NCBI GenBank assembly: GCA_007258455.2 | Contig: VDFB02321256.1 | Location: 38,233-102,232 of the forward strand | Source: Sequoia sempervirens | Taxonomy: Eukaryota > Streptophyta > Pinopsida > Cupressales > Cupressaceae | Reading direction: 5' to 3' | Length of the DNA: 64,000 nucleotides | Part shown: positions 46,501 to 58,476 of the stretch, piece after piece | How positions within the stretch are numbered: position 1 is the first letter of the stretch | Layout: every line of letters starts with the position of its first letter | Notes under the pieces: model-generated | Seen by the model: only the letters and a program-made list of their open reading frames with translations | The model's database searches: none | Told to the model about the DNA's origin: nothing | Position numbers and translations under genes: made by a program

Positions 46501-47665
46501 CAACCAAATTAAAATTTATAGCCAAATAATTTATAATTAGATATATTGTATTAATATATAAGTGATGATGATTATGCGATAACTTGGAAATTATAATAAA
46601 TCTATTTGATTTCCTATCTTTAGTTCATATTCTATGTTCAATTATTTAGTTAATCATTTTCTCATAACACTATCATGTGTGATGAAAATTGTTGAATCTA
46701 CATAAGTTTTTTAATATCAAATATGATGTATCCAAGCTCCACATGGTTTGACCACATGCAATAAAATTATGATCATTCTAATGGTGATTATGACATCAAA
46801 TTTGGAGTGTTATCATGATATTATTAAATTAGAAAAATCCTAAATAATTCTAAATCAATTGTGATCCAAAATTGGATATGATTTTATGTTATTTGACATT
46901 TTTATGATAAAAGAAAGACTTCATGTATTTTATAAAACATTCTAGGATGGTGTGATTAATCCATATGTAAGCTTCAATGTGTGTGAAAATCTTCATAACA
47001 CAATATTTTGCCCATTTTTGTAGTCATCGATTTGTATAAGTGACAAAAATGTAGTTGCCTTAACAAATTTGTCATTTATTGTGATGATCATGCATTTATT
47101 GTGGCAATCTTCCTTAGAATACAATTATCATAAAAGTACCATGATAAACACTTAGATGAAGTGGTAAAGGGGAAAATAACCCAATGATGTTATATTAGCA
47201 AAAGTAGTTATTTCATTACTAGTGATGGTTTATTCCTTTTGGGATTCTAGTTTTTTTTTTTTAGCTTCTTCTTCCTTCTTAATGACCATTTTAACTTTTA
47301 GAAGGCTTCAAATTTGATAATATGTTTTTGTTGTTCAAAATTAAATCAATTGTTTTGTAGCTTAAGTTTTAGGAGCCACTTTGAGAATTTTTATGCTCGT
47401 ATAGATGAATATTGAGTAGTAGATGGATAGGAAGTTTTAGAAAATATTTGTTACTAATATTGGGATAGTTTTTGCAAGCTCTTAAGAAAGTATATAGGAT
47501 GAAGATTAGTTGTAATTATCATTTTGGATTAGTTAAACTTGAGTTTGACTCACAATTTCCAAAAAAAAGCCACAAAGGGGTTTCTCTAGAGTATCTTGGT
47601 TCTTTTTCATGGTATTTGTCTCTATTTTATTTGCTTTCCATATTTTAATTAGTTTTGTATAATTC
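46501..47665. other. No gene recognised
   Basis: AT-rich non-coding DNA between the LINE and the copia LTR. I found no reverse-transcriptase motif continuing the LINE. Confidence 0.5.
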
Positions 47666-49140
47666 TGTTGAACACTTGAAATACTAAGAGGGGGGTGAAT
47701 CCTCTAAATCAATTAAACACAACCCATTCAATTAACTAAATAGTAGTAACTGCAATAAAGAATGAAATCATGTATACAACCACAAAATCACATAACACAT
47801 GAACACCAATATTTTTACGTGCAAAACCTAAAAAGGGAAAAACCATGGTGAGGGTTAGCTCACAATATATTATATCCAGATATAAGATATTACAAAAGGC
47901 CCAGTGTTAGGCCACACTATCCAAAAAAAGAGCTCACAACCCATTGAGTAAGAACAAAGAAGGGTTGGAAACACTACCAATTTGAACTAATACAATAGCA
48001 TCTATCATATGCCAGATTAAAATTCCATTGAGGTACAAAAATTATCTTCACACTATCTGAATTGATACTCTGCTCTGTTCACAATCTGCTTAATACTACA
48101 TTGCACACATGTAGGTGAATCACCATACATGTCATAAATCACATACAATCTTCTCTTCTCTACTAAATTCACATATCATATATTCCTTTCGCACTCTCCT
48201 ACACTACACACACACACTACTACACTCTTATCTCTAAAAACCTCGATGAAGATCTCATATATATATCCAAATTAGGTGAAACTTCAATTAGGTCGGCCTA
48301 ATTAGAAGTAACACACAAAAGTTAAGCATGTCGTCCTTAAAGAATTTCATCCAAACTTAGCGCCTAAGACCAAGATACAATTTACATCAAGATAGGTTGG
48401 CATGAACCTAAATATAAATCTCACATACATATTCTCCACAAAATATCAACAGTGTTAGGTCGGCCCAAAATAGACCTGAACACAGTCTTCAAGAGCTCAT
48501 GCAATTTCATCAATCATGCGACCTCAAACCTCAATCTCCCATCAAATTTTCATTTAATCGACATTCATTAGCTTATCTTCATCATCACAAGACAAAATAA
48601 TTATTCGTGAAGAAGTGCAGAATCTCCCACACTATTACAATGTACTAAAGACAACTGCAATATACAGAGCCACACACTGTTATTCATATCTTTCTAGAAA
48701 CTATACAAAATGTCACAAAAACTTGAATGTTGCTCCATATGATGGACTCAAAATTGTAGTTATTATTTTAGAAGATTATACCAACATGCGGTGAAGTGTG
48801 GACTCAAAAATTGATGCACTGGACCACAACACTATCAAAGGAAACACTTAGCCAAATATCTGATAAACCATGCTTTTCTGGTTTAGCTGGCATTGTACAA
48901 AGGTCACCAAAAATACTTCCCCACTATGCTAGGATGATCATAACAATGTTTACATCAATGAAAAAATTGGATCAACAAAAGTATGTACACTTCATGCTCA
49001 TGTTGCCAAACTGCATCATCAACGACAGACTTCCAAACTTCCAAAAAATTTAATCTATCAATTTCTCTCAACTCTAACTCTATAGAACTATGTGAGTTAA
49101 TGACTAGTGTAATAATTTCTCTTCATAGTTTATGGATAAA
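47666..49140 (-). mobile_element. Ty1/copia 3' LTR (family D)
   Basis: The plus strand starts TGTTGAACAC, then ACTAAGAGGGGGGTGAAT, TTTTTACGTGCAAAACC and GGTGAGGGTTAGCTCACAA, as in the LTR at 51800-53452. A pyrimidine run TCCTCCCCCCTTT at about 49142 is a purine tract on the minus strand, where the polypurine tract of a minus-strand element should be. The inner end is therefore placed at about 49140, although no TG is visible there. Confidence 0.6.
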
Positions 49141-50400
49141 GTCCTCCCCCCTTTGAGAAGTAAAGGTCTCTAGATCATGGAATGTCTTGAGATTATGAAT
49201 ATTTGTTTTGTAACATTATATTATTATACCATTTACTTGATAAGATACCTAACCAATCTTAACGATCTAGCATATTGAAATTTCTTGATTGTTACTATGT
49301 TTAACCAATAAGTCAATGAATTGATCCGTGTTTTTCCAATATACTACAATCATGGTATTTTCAAATTTGAAGTTTTTTACTATATTTGGTGTCTCCACCA
49401 AAGGTGGAAAATAATGACACAAGATTTTCATATTGAAAAATAGTTGAAGACCTAAATATTTTAGAAGATTGATATAAAGCATGCTATATCTAATTTTCTT
49501 AGTAATAAATTTTATTCCAAAGTGGATTGATTATTGTAAGTCCACATAAATATACATTTCTAATTCAAATATATCCATCCTCTCACCAACCTTATATTGT
49601 CGTGGATACCAATATTGATCATAACCTATTGTTTATACTTAGCATTGGCCTTCTATGCAATGGTTTCTAGTGAGTATGTTCAATGTGTTAAATGAACTTG
49701 CCAAAGTTTTAGATAGCCTTTTTGAGATTTGTATGACTAATATTATTAAAATACAAACCATTGGTTGTTAAGGAGGTATTTTCATGTAGCTTACCTAACA
49801 AATTATCATGAAACTAATGTATTTTTTTATGTTCTAACATGTTGGCTTGATAGTAAATAACAAAGATACATTGCAAGTATTATCTATTGTTGAAACATAT
49901 TTATGGTAGCAATTTCAACATTCTAATACAAAGAGAGAAACATGGAAGCCACATCATCCTTTCTTCATATTATAGTATTAACACAACATAATCATTGGTG
50001 TAACATGTTGGGTAGATATATGAGTGATATGATGATTGTATAGTACATATAAAACATTACATATATGGAATTTTTGTACAAAGTTTACATATAGTATTAA
50101 TACAACAATGCATAGCAACAATAACTTTTCAAAATTTCCTACATCGAAACCTCTGCATGCTAGAGGGGCCCTGGTCTTGCATGGCATGGTACCTCTAACA
50201 AGCATAGGGGTTGGCATACAACTCATCATCCACATCAACCTTTTGGTCGCCATCCGAGAAAGTTGTTGAGGTGCCAAAATCAGGAAGTCTTTGATATCTA
50301 CGAAGAGGAGACTGGATGGGATTTAAAGAAAACTCCTACTACATATTCTTATGTTATTCTGCTACGGGTTTCCTTTCCCAACAACATTCTGATATCTAAA
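49141..50400. other. Interior of the copia element, pol not recognised
   Basis: Copia integrase, reverse transcriptase and RNase H should lie here on the minus strand, but I see none of their motifs and the stretch is far too short for them. The frames at 49267-49482 and 49978-50277 (minus) resemble nothing definite. Probably a large deletion with filler sequence. Confidence 0.4.
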
Positions 50401-50750
50401 AGGGAGTTTGTGAAACCAAGTTTATTGCAATAGCCAAAGTTCTAGATCTTCCTTTTTTGATTTCACAACCACCATCCTGAAACACCAAATTGTAACCTCT
50501 GCTGCACATTTATCCTACACTGAGAAGATTATGCCAAAGACCCTTTCCATAAAGAACATCATCTATTTTATGCTTGCCATAAAAAATAATTGAACCTTTT
50601 CCATAGATCTTAGTAGATGTATCATCACCAAACTTAACAATATGACCATCATACTTTTGAAGTTTAAAAAAATTACTCTTATCACCTGTCATATGATTTG
50701 AGCATCCACTATCAATTATCCAACAATTTCTCTCCTATCTTGCATGAAAA
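50401..50750 (-). pseudogene. Copia protease end and pre-integrase segment
   Basis: On the minus strand, HMTGDKSNFFKLQKYDGHIV, then KFGDDTSTKIYGKGSI, KIDDVLYGKGLWHNLLSVG and NLVFQDGGCEIKKGRSRTL. This is the standard copia order from the end of protease into the GAG-pre-integrase domain. The catalytic D(T/S)G is not intact in view. A few stops. Similarity ends near 50400. Confidence 0.8.
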
Positions 50751-50949
50751 GTAGTCACCATAGTTCCTTCAATATTGTGACCTATTTATGGAGCACTTTC
50801 CTTCATACATCTTTCAAAATTAGTAGAATTAGTTCCAATATTTAGATCCATGAACAATCATTCATCACTGTCATTATCAAGATAGTCTGATTCCTCATCA
50901 TTAGATACACCATTATCTTTTTCAACATAATAGCTCTTCTTGACATATT

Positions 50950-51194
50950 TACCTTTATGATCCTTATGTTTTTGCAACTTTGATTAGACATTTAGAAGCA
51001 TAATGACCTATCTTCCCACAATTAAAACACTTATAGGGTAACTTATCTCTATATTTTCTAGTGCCCATTTTCATTCTCACGAAATTTGCTTCCACCTCAT
51101 CAAGATCATCCATATCTAATTCATCGTCCTTCTCTATCTTGCTGACTTTAAAGGTAGTTTCTTTCTTTGTAGCATCTTGAACAAACTCTCTCAA
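50950..51194 (-). pseudogene. Copia gag zinc knuckle
   Basis: The minus-strand frame reads KLPYKCFNCGKIGHYASKC, a complete C-x2-C-x4-H-x4-C knuckle, preceded by an acidic stretch (DELDMDDLDEVEANFVRM). It binds element RNA in the virus-like particle. The frame is open for 76 codons but breaks on both sides. Confidence 0.85.
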
Positions 51195-51780
51195 TTAATA
51201 AGAAACTAAAGCACCAAACATCTAATCTCTATAATATTGATCTAAATTATGAGCTTCCTCAATAGCAGAAACTTTAGAATTATAAGTTTTAGGAAGATGT
51301 CTCATTACCTTTTTTACAACTTCACTTTCTTCCAGCTTACCACTAAGACCATTGATGACATTAACAACTTCATCTTCAGACATCCTTAGGGTTTCAAATT
51401 TATCTTTATAATTTTGCATTTTGCTTGCTTGACCTTGTCATCTCCTTCACAAATACTCTCCAACTTTGTCTAGATCTCTTTAGTAGTTTTTAGGCTTATC
51501 ACCTTTCCAAGTTCAGAATCACAAAGACCACTTAGAATAGCATTCCTTTCTTTTCCATTTTTCTCATAATCCTTGATCTCATCATCTCTCACCAGACCAT
51601 TAGTAGGCATAGTATATCCTTTTTCAACTAATTTCCATACACCAAACCCTAGAGAGAAGAGAAAGGATTCCATCCTAGCTTTCTAGTAAGCATAATTCAT
51701 TCCATCAAACATAGGAGCTTTGAAACCCTTCTTGTGCACCATCCAGATCTATCTCAAGTGGTTAAGCTTCTTCCAAGGAA
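51195..51780 (-). pseudogene. Copia gag N-terminus (UBN2-type)
   Basis: Two frames, 51673-51470 and 51419-51222, with a stop and shift between them, read MESFLFSLGFGVWKLVEKGY, then IKDYEKNGKERNAILSGLCD and LSGKLEESEVVKKVMRHLPK. These are the usual parts of the copia gag polypeptide: W-x-(L/V)-V-x-x-G-Y, the N-x-K-A/R-x-x-x-I-L-x-x-L helix and the V-x-x-K-x-L-R-x-L-P helix. It begins about 40 codons after the primer-binding site. Confidence 0.8.
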
Positions 51781-51785
51781 CCATA

Positions 51786-51799
51786 ACTCTAATACCAAT
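51786..51799 (-). other. Copia primer-binding site (initiator Met tRNA type)
   Basis: The minus strand reads TTGGTATTAGAGTT directly after the LTR end at 51800. The usual copia site TGGTATCAGAGC differs by two C-to-T type changes. Confidence 0.85.
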
Positions 51800-53452
51800 T
51801 GTTAGATGCACTAGACAACTGAGAGGGGGGGTGAATTAGTTATACATTAAAATATTCAATCCTTTATTAGCTTTCAAACCCTTATCAACATTTAAACCCT
51901 CATTAAGAATTAGCAGAATGTAAGCATATGAAACAACAATGAAAACAAAACCAACACAATAGAACACCGGATTTACATGTAAATCCCTAAGTAGGAAAAA
52001 ACCAAGGTGAGGATTAGCTCACAAATATATGAATAGCAACACTAAATACAATTAGGCTCATTGCCAAGGGTTCACTGCCTAAAAAGAAGAAAGGATCACT
52101 GTCTAAAGCACTCACTATCCAAAAGAAAGAAGATAGAATAAACTATTACAAAGAGATTCACTATCTCAGAGTAAAAAGAAGATCCACCACTGCAACTCTA
52201 TTCCATCTGCAACCTTTGGCTCACTTCTCTAGCAACTTCAAGCACACTAAAAATGTAGACACCTTTTGCACACTCCATCAAGATTCATAGGCATTTAAGA
52301 TCGCACTCAAATTACCACACTTGATCAAATTCATATCTCACACTTTTCCACATAGATTCACACACATCTCCAACAATTCACCTTTCATTTCTACCATCCA
52401 TGACCTAAACAATCTCAATTAGGTTGGCCTCAAAGAAATGTATGCACCTCAAATGTGGAACACCAAATAGGTCAGCACCAAACACCTCCACAATGGAAAT
52501 AAGTGAAGTAAAACCATGCCAAGGGTTAACTAGGACCCAAATTTACACTGACATGCCTCACCACACTTCCAAAAATAATAAACAACCTTCACAATTAGCG
52601 TTAGCACCCTTGTTGGCCAAACCTATAGTAACACCAAAAAGCGACCACATACATGCTTCTCCAAGTCTAAAAACAACATGTGAACCATAAAGTAACACTT
52701 CAAAAAATCCACACAACATCCCAGAATATTCCAGCATCATTAGAATATTCTGCAACATTGCCACAACCACCTGTAACTGAGAACACCTTCATCCTATGCA
52801 ACCAACCACACTGCCACATAAGTCAACTTAAGAATCTAGACTTGTGAGACAACTAAACACCAAAAAATTCAAGGGAAGGAATCTATAGACAATATTATCA
52901 TGTTCCCAAATCCGCAAGACAAGAAACAACAACATAGAGAAATGTGGAGTAATCTCATTTCTCCCAGACAACCTTCTTCATAGGAAAAACACTGTCAAAC
53001 AGATCTTCCATTGTCGCACGATATAGAACTTGAAACTTTGAATATAGTACCTCTGAACACCTTTGATCATCATGTCCAAACCGCATAGGCATATCTTCAA
53101 CCATGAATAAATGTGGATGTCAACAAAAAACACACCTCTGTCACACTACACACTCTTTTATTCAAATTTTCTCAAAAGCACTTGGAAACCAAGTGAACCA
53201 ATTGTATTAGCAACACCACAAACACCTTCTCATCATGTATACACTAGAGGTTGACATTAAACCATAATACTGATGAAAATATAGTGCAACACTCTCAACA
53301 ACTCCAACAATTTCCACACTAGGGGTTGACATCAATGTGACATCAAACCACAACACATCCACACTTGACACTAATGACAACACAACCAACAATCTCCAAC
53401 AACTCTAATACTGGGGGTTGACATCAATGACAACACCAACATTCATCCAACA
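51800..53452 (-). mobile_element. Ty1/copia 5' LTR (family D), about 1.65 kb
   Basis: On the minus strand it starts TGTTGGATGAATGTTGG at 53452 and ends CATCTAACA at 51800 next to the primer-binding site. The plus strand holds the ACTGAGAGGGGGGGTGAATT box, AATCCCTAAGTAGGAAAAAACC, a GTGAGGATTAGCTCACAA block and ACAC-rich stretches shared with 18473 and 47666. It is inserted into a family B element just upstream of the ORF X tail at 53473. The small frames within are not genes. Confidence 0.8.
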
Positions 53453-53472
53453 CATCTATATTCTTAAATATA

Positions 53473-53700
53473 ATGCATAGGATCAGGGAGTCACAAAGTG
53501 ATTGGACCAAATTGATAAAGGGTTTTGATGTTGAGTTGGCTGACTTGGAATATAGAATAAAGATGATTCCCATGCCTCCCAATGAAGACCTTAATGGGAT
53601 TCTTTCCAGATTTCTAGAATATGCCACAAGAGAAAAGGATGTAGGGTGAGTTATAGTTGAAGAGTATCTACTTTGAAATCAGTGCCAAATCTTCTTTTAA
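53473..53700 (+). pseudogene. ORF X copy 3: C-terminal fragment
   Basis: Open for about 58 codons from 53473 to 53649: MHRIRESQSDWTKLIKGFDV, then DLEYRIKMIPMPPNEDLNG and FLEYATREKDVG, followed after a stop by VIVEEYLL. It aligns with the C-terminus of copy 1 (MHRFQESHNDW at 13790, FMEYTKKEKVG at 13928) and more weakly with copy 2 (37820). The rest is lost at the copia LTR boundary. A family B LTR starts 50 bp later, the same layout as in the other two copies. Confidence 0.7.
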
Positions 53701-53750
53701 TGCAAAACTACCATGTCCAACCAAGTTCACCTAGAGCCTTATGCCTAGGG

Positions 53751-54592
53751 TGTTATTTGAAAACTTTGTATTAAATACAATGTAAGCTGCCCTAATTTGG
53801 ATAAATCTGAACCTTTGATTAGAAATGAATCTTATCCTTTCATTTGTATTTGAAAATCTATAAAAGGATACACCTTTTTCATTGTAAGAGATAGAACTTG
53901 TAATTGTTGCAAAAATATTTCCAAAATTAATATAAAAAATCAAGTTTTATGAATCATTTCGTGTTCAATTTTGAATGTTAGCATGGTTGCATGTATCTGC
54001 TCAATATCTATCTTTTGAAATTAGTTTAATTAATTTGAAGATTCATAGGAATTGATATTGATAGAGTTTCAGGTTCATACCATTTGACTCTTGTTGATTA
54101 TAAGTTTCAATGTATGGTTAGTCTAAACTATTTTATGTTTAAGTTCACTTATAAATTGTTGATTAAATTGCATTAGTTTAATGAGTTTAATAAACTATTT
54201 GTGATATGAAAATCTTTATATTTCTATTAAAGATGGCATCTATTTTGTGTACTTGTGTTAAATTGGTGAAGCAAAACTAGGTTTTATGGAGCTTATCTAT
54301 TGATTCCAATTAATTTTCATTTTTTAGGTTAAATTATTGAAGAGGGGATTGCAAAAATCTAAGTCTCAATGTGGAAAAAGAATTTTCAGTTTTCAGAAAG
54401 TGTAAGTCCTTTTTTGATTACCAACAATATCACATTAATTTCATTGAGTTATCTAAGACATGGTCAAGACTTGACTACCAGAACCTTGGGGTAAGATTAT
54501 TTGAGTGATCAAATCATATTTCCTTTCAAGAGAGGATAGGATACCTAGTGTATTTTATTTTATGTTGGAGAGTACAAAAACACCTGTCAACA
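53751..54592 (+). mobile_element. Family B LTR, copy 3 (about 840 bp)
   Basis: It starts TGTTATTTG after CCTAGGG and ends CTGTCAACA. It contains CTATAAAAGG (53858), TTGAATGTTAGCATGGTTG, GTATGGTTAGTCTAAAC and ACCTTGGGGTAAG, in the order of the LTR at 14053-15020. It is shorter because of internal deletions. Confidence 0.75.
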
Positions 54593-54967
54593 TGTCCTAC
54601 ATGTTGAAATTATGTTTAAGGTTGTTCATTCCAAATAATGTTATTTAAAATATCTTAGTAAAATGTGTTAATCTAGTACTTTGTAGTTAGTGCCCAATGA
54701 TATAGCATTTCTTTATGTGATTTTAATCTTTTCAAGTTTTTAAAGGTTTCAAGGATGTTATAACTTCTCCCTAGTTCCCTAGTTCCTCATAGTTCTTGCA
54801 TCCCTACAAAGGTAAAATAATACAAGGTCTTAGGTTTGTGGTTGTTGGTAGATCATATTTTAACTTACGTTTCAAATTATTCATCTTTGGAATCTAATGA
54901 GTTTTAGGGTTGTATTTTATTTGGTGGGACTTTGGATCCCTAAGAGGACTTGGCATTTTACAACCAA
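54593..54967. other. No gene recognised
   Basis: AT-rich non-coding sequence between the family B LTR and a tandem repeat. Confidence 0.5.
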
Positions 54968-55290
54968 ACATCCAAGGTCTCAAGTTCCTCCAAGAACTCG
55001 ACACTTGATAGGGACCAAGTTGTATATCCAAGTTTTCAAGTTCCTAGATAAAAATACAACCCTTGATAGGGACCAAGTTGCACACATCTAAGGTCTCAAG
55101 TTCCTCTCAGAGCTTGACACCCAATAGAGACCAATTTTCTCATCAAAGGTTCTAATTTGTCTTGGAATATGACACTTGATAGGGATCAAGTTACACATCC
55201 AAGGTTCTAATTTTATCTTAGCACCCAAACCCTCATCATGACCAAAGTTCCTCTTGAACCTAGAGACTCTTGCTAGGCACCAAAATGCCC
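54968..55290. repeat. Tandem repeat, about 5 units of 54-60 bp
   Basis: CTTGATAGGGACCAAGTTG recurs near 55004 and 55062, with CCAATAGAGACCAA at 55121 and CTTGATAGGGATCAAG at 55175. Each unit also has CATCCAAGGTCTCAAGTTCC or a variant. The small frame at 54897-55091 lies in it and is not a gene. Confidence 0.8.
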
Positions 55291-56931
55291 AAAATATCAT
55301 GCCAAGGATTGGTGAACTCTTTTCACCTACTCTTCAACCTTTCATGAAATTTATTAATGGCCAAAAGTATTGATGATTGAAGGAGGACGGTTCCCCATAC
55401 TTTGTGAGAAAATCTAGGGACATGAATGAAGAAAATTTTAAGGTACCAAAATTATGGAAAATATGATGTAGAGGTATGGGCACCCATTGCAATCGCTTGA
55501 GGTCATAGATTTTCAAAAATTTCTAGAAAGTGTGCATGTTTCCCACTTTGGCACAACTTGTAGTGGGGTATAAAGACCTTGATTTTTATTGTTGAAGAGG
55601 TTTGGAAAATTATTTTGGATAAGAACCAAGAAGAATACACTTCCAAGTAGCTACGTTTTCACCTCCAACAAAGGGAGACACCATTTTTTGTATTTTGATG
55701 ATCTATGTTCATCCAAAATTTGTAATGAACTTTTTTTAATCTTTGAAGAATGATTTTAAAGCATGAAATCGACCTTGAGGGAGTGCCTCCATTGGAATTA
55801 TGTTCATTTATATATGTATGTGATTAGTTGGCTAGCTACATGATTGTAAAAACCCTACAAAGCTTTTTGATAGTGTCTTTTCATAATTAGAAAGAAAATA
55901 TTCAGGTTTGTCCATGGATTATTAACGACTCATTCAGCATTCTACAAACTGTATTATTTCTTTGAGTGCATGTGTAGAACCTAGTTTACTTATGTATTCT
56001 AAGATATGTAGTGTTCAAAGAAACCTTCATTAAGGTGCCACAACATGAGTGCAATCATTATATGTTTTGAATGAATCTATGGCCCTATTGCCCTATTGGC
56101 ATTGGCATTGATCTATTATTAACTCCACTTCTCATCACTACAAAAAATTAAAACAAATCAATCATAATCATATGCTTCATCTAGTTTCCTAGAAAATTAA
56201 ACATTCTTAGACTATTTTCTTGAAGAAAAGCTATTTAATTTCTTGATTATTTCCAAGAAGCTTGAGTGGTTATGCATTTACATATTTTTTTGTGATTGCA
56301 CAATAATGTGTCCCATTTTTTGGCCAAAGTAGGACATTGAAATCAATATTTTAAACCAAATTTCTACTCTCTAACACCTATGGCAACTAATCCATTAATA
56401 ATTTTAAGATGGTGTGAAATTTCATGTGTAGATTATAAATATATTTTCTTAAGAAAATTAGGAAATATTTTTTGATTTTTTTACATAGTTTTTTTAGAAC
56501 ATTTTTATTATAGTCAATAGTATTTTTAGAAAGTGACATTACTTCCATAGAACACAACTTATTTTATAGAAAGGATAAAATTATTATTTTTTTAACATAA
56601 ATTCATAACACTAATATATAGTATAGAGATATTTTTCATAATTTTTTGGTGCATAATTTTTAATAAATTTTTAAAGTGAGATTAACTATAATTTAGACAT
56701 AGGTTACTTCCACAGACCATAAATTTTTATCTATATATCTAAATTAACTTCTTTTTTGTTGAAATAAGGACATCAATACCTAGTGCTCAAATATTTTTCT
56801 TTTTTTTTTATTATATTTTTTACTATTTTCCATGTGTGTGGAATATAGACCTTAATGATTATTGAAAAACCTATGTTCAATAGAAAGTAGAAAATAAATA
56901 TAACAATCAAACTAAATATATTCAAAATTAT
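55291..56931. other. No gene recognised
   Basis: AT-rich non-coding DNA with long T and A runs (56450-56830). No conserved frame on either strand. Confidence 0.5.
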
Positions 56932-57090
56932 ACTCATTGGAAAGGCAACAATTTAGCCGACTACTTAGCCAACATGGGTAGCATAAAGCAGGAAATAAAT
57001 ATATTATATGACCTATCTCCACTTTTAGACTTTCCTAATCTAGCCGAAATTGCTCAACATGATAACTTAGAAAGGCATCAAGGATCTTAG
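56932..57090 (+). pseudogene. RNase H C-terminus, plant LINE type
   Basis: A 52-codon open stretch reads THWKGNNLADYLANMGS, fitting the HxxGNxxADxLANxG motif that ends the RNase H domain of plant L1-type LINEs and related plant proteins, then LYDLSPLLDFPNLAEIAQHD. The catalytic histidine-type segment and the ADxLAN helix are intact, but everything upstream is lost. It could be the 3' end of the LINE seen at 43921-46500, split by later insertions, or of another LINE. Confidence 0.6.
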
Positions 57091-57846
57091 TGTGCAGTTA
57101 AGTAAAACAAAGTTTGGGAGGCTAAACTCTATTTCAACAAAAAAGATCATTGATATAACTCCTTCCATCGTCACATATTTTTTAAAGTCATCGACCTAAA
57201 GCTTACGTGGAATTGTCATCCCAGCTAGGAAATCCATCTTAGCAGCCACTTGTTCTTTTGAAGTGTCTTGGTGCAAACTTCAGAATAGGGCATTGTCAGG
57301 TCACACGAAAATGATTACATGTTACTTAAGCCCCATAATTATAGGGAATGGTCGAGGAAAGAATTCAGTTCCATCCAGCTCATTATTCAACATGAAGATA
57401 CAAAACAAAGATTACAACTTTCCGTCATATGCACTTAACTATCTTCATTTTTCTTTTTTTGTAGGTGTTTAGTACTAACCCTACTTATCCCCTTACAAAT
57501 GCATGTGTTTAATGCAAGGTGGCGGCATCAAAAGCAAGCCTGAGGAAATATTTTAATTGGATTTGATATCTAAATCTTTTTCAATTTACAATGCAAAGAT
57601 CACAAACGTGCTAATCCAGAATTGATATCATTCCAAATTATGGATGGGATTTACATTCACCTTTAAATTTGATTAACTTCTCCATCATTTCCAAAGTTAA
57701 TGCATCCTTAGGTTTGTGTCTTTCATTTTGCTTCTATTTTGTGGGTGCGAAGTTGGTCCGGTTGAATTTCTGCTCAGAATATGGCACAAATTGGCCGACG
57801 AGGGGCAATTTCAAATAGCTTAGAATTTTGACCAAGGAACTATAGA
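57091..57846. other. No gene recognised
   Basis: Non-coding. The frame at 57263-57472 has no recognisable family. This may include the 3' untranslated part of the LINE and the 5' region of the pseudogene that follows. Confidence 0.45.
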
Positions 57847-58476
57847 ATGGCGGTGGAGATTCGTCTGCAGGAACTACCTGTATCTGATTGCATCGAAGAT
57901 GAACACTTGCAACAGGTATTCAAAGTAAAATGCACCCAAGTTTTAAATTCTATTAAAACTTTGATTGGAGATGAAATATTGCACACTGGGTCGCAACGAA
58001 TAATATTTCCTACAAATTTACTCTCCATCTTTTTATCGAATTCCATTGATTTTGTATAGAACTTCAATTCTCTGCAATGTATTGCTAAAAAAATTGTCAA
58101 GGAAAAATATTTGCAGAACAATGGTTTGTTGCAGACTGTTCAAGGCTACAAATTTACACATGGTGAAGGGTTCATCGGTGGCATCTTTCCCAAACACTAC
58201 CTCTAACACAAACAGAGGTATGTTGATACCTATGAAGCTTTCAAAATTTCTTTGCTAAAAGGGCCATCGACCTACCTATATCAAGCCTTGAGTAGATTTC
58301 ATTTCAATTTTGACAAGGAGGAAATTGACAATTTCAAAAGGAAATACCATGCTTTGTCTTTTCTTCTTTCGCATCAGTGCATTCAAAATTTGCAAGAGAG
58401 GGCCCCTATGCCAAACTATCATGGCAATAGGGTGAATGTGCAAGTCTTAGATATAAATATTTTGGTACACTCCTAA
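57847..58476 (+). pseudogene. Unrecognised 210-codon pseudogene
   Basis: One frame stays open for 210 codons apart from two stops (TAG 58057, TAA 58204), with no frameshift. It starts MAVEIRLQELPVSD at a good ATG context (AGAATGGCG) and includes QGYKFTHGEGFIGGIFPKHY, then YLYQALSRFHFNFDKEEIDN and YHALSFLLSHQCIQNLQ, which look like amphipathic helices. Codon use and residue mix look like a real globular protein, unlike nearby chance frames. I cannot assign a family. It could be a processed copy of a host gene moved by a LINE, because an RNase H tail lies 750 bp upstream, or a gene fragment. Confidence 0.5.

Noticed and set aside
49267..49482. Minus frame with DQFIDLLVKHSNNQ, considered as the copia RNase H end
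   Set aside because: Only a faint likeness to the DQxADxxTKxL motif and no other RNase H residues around it.
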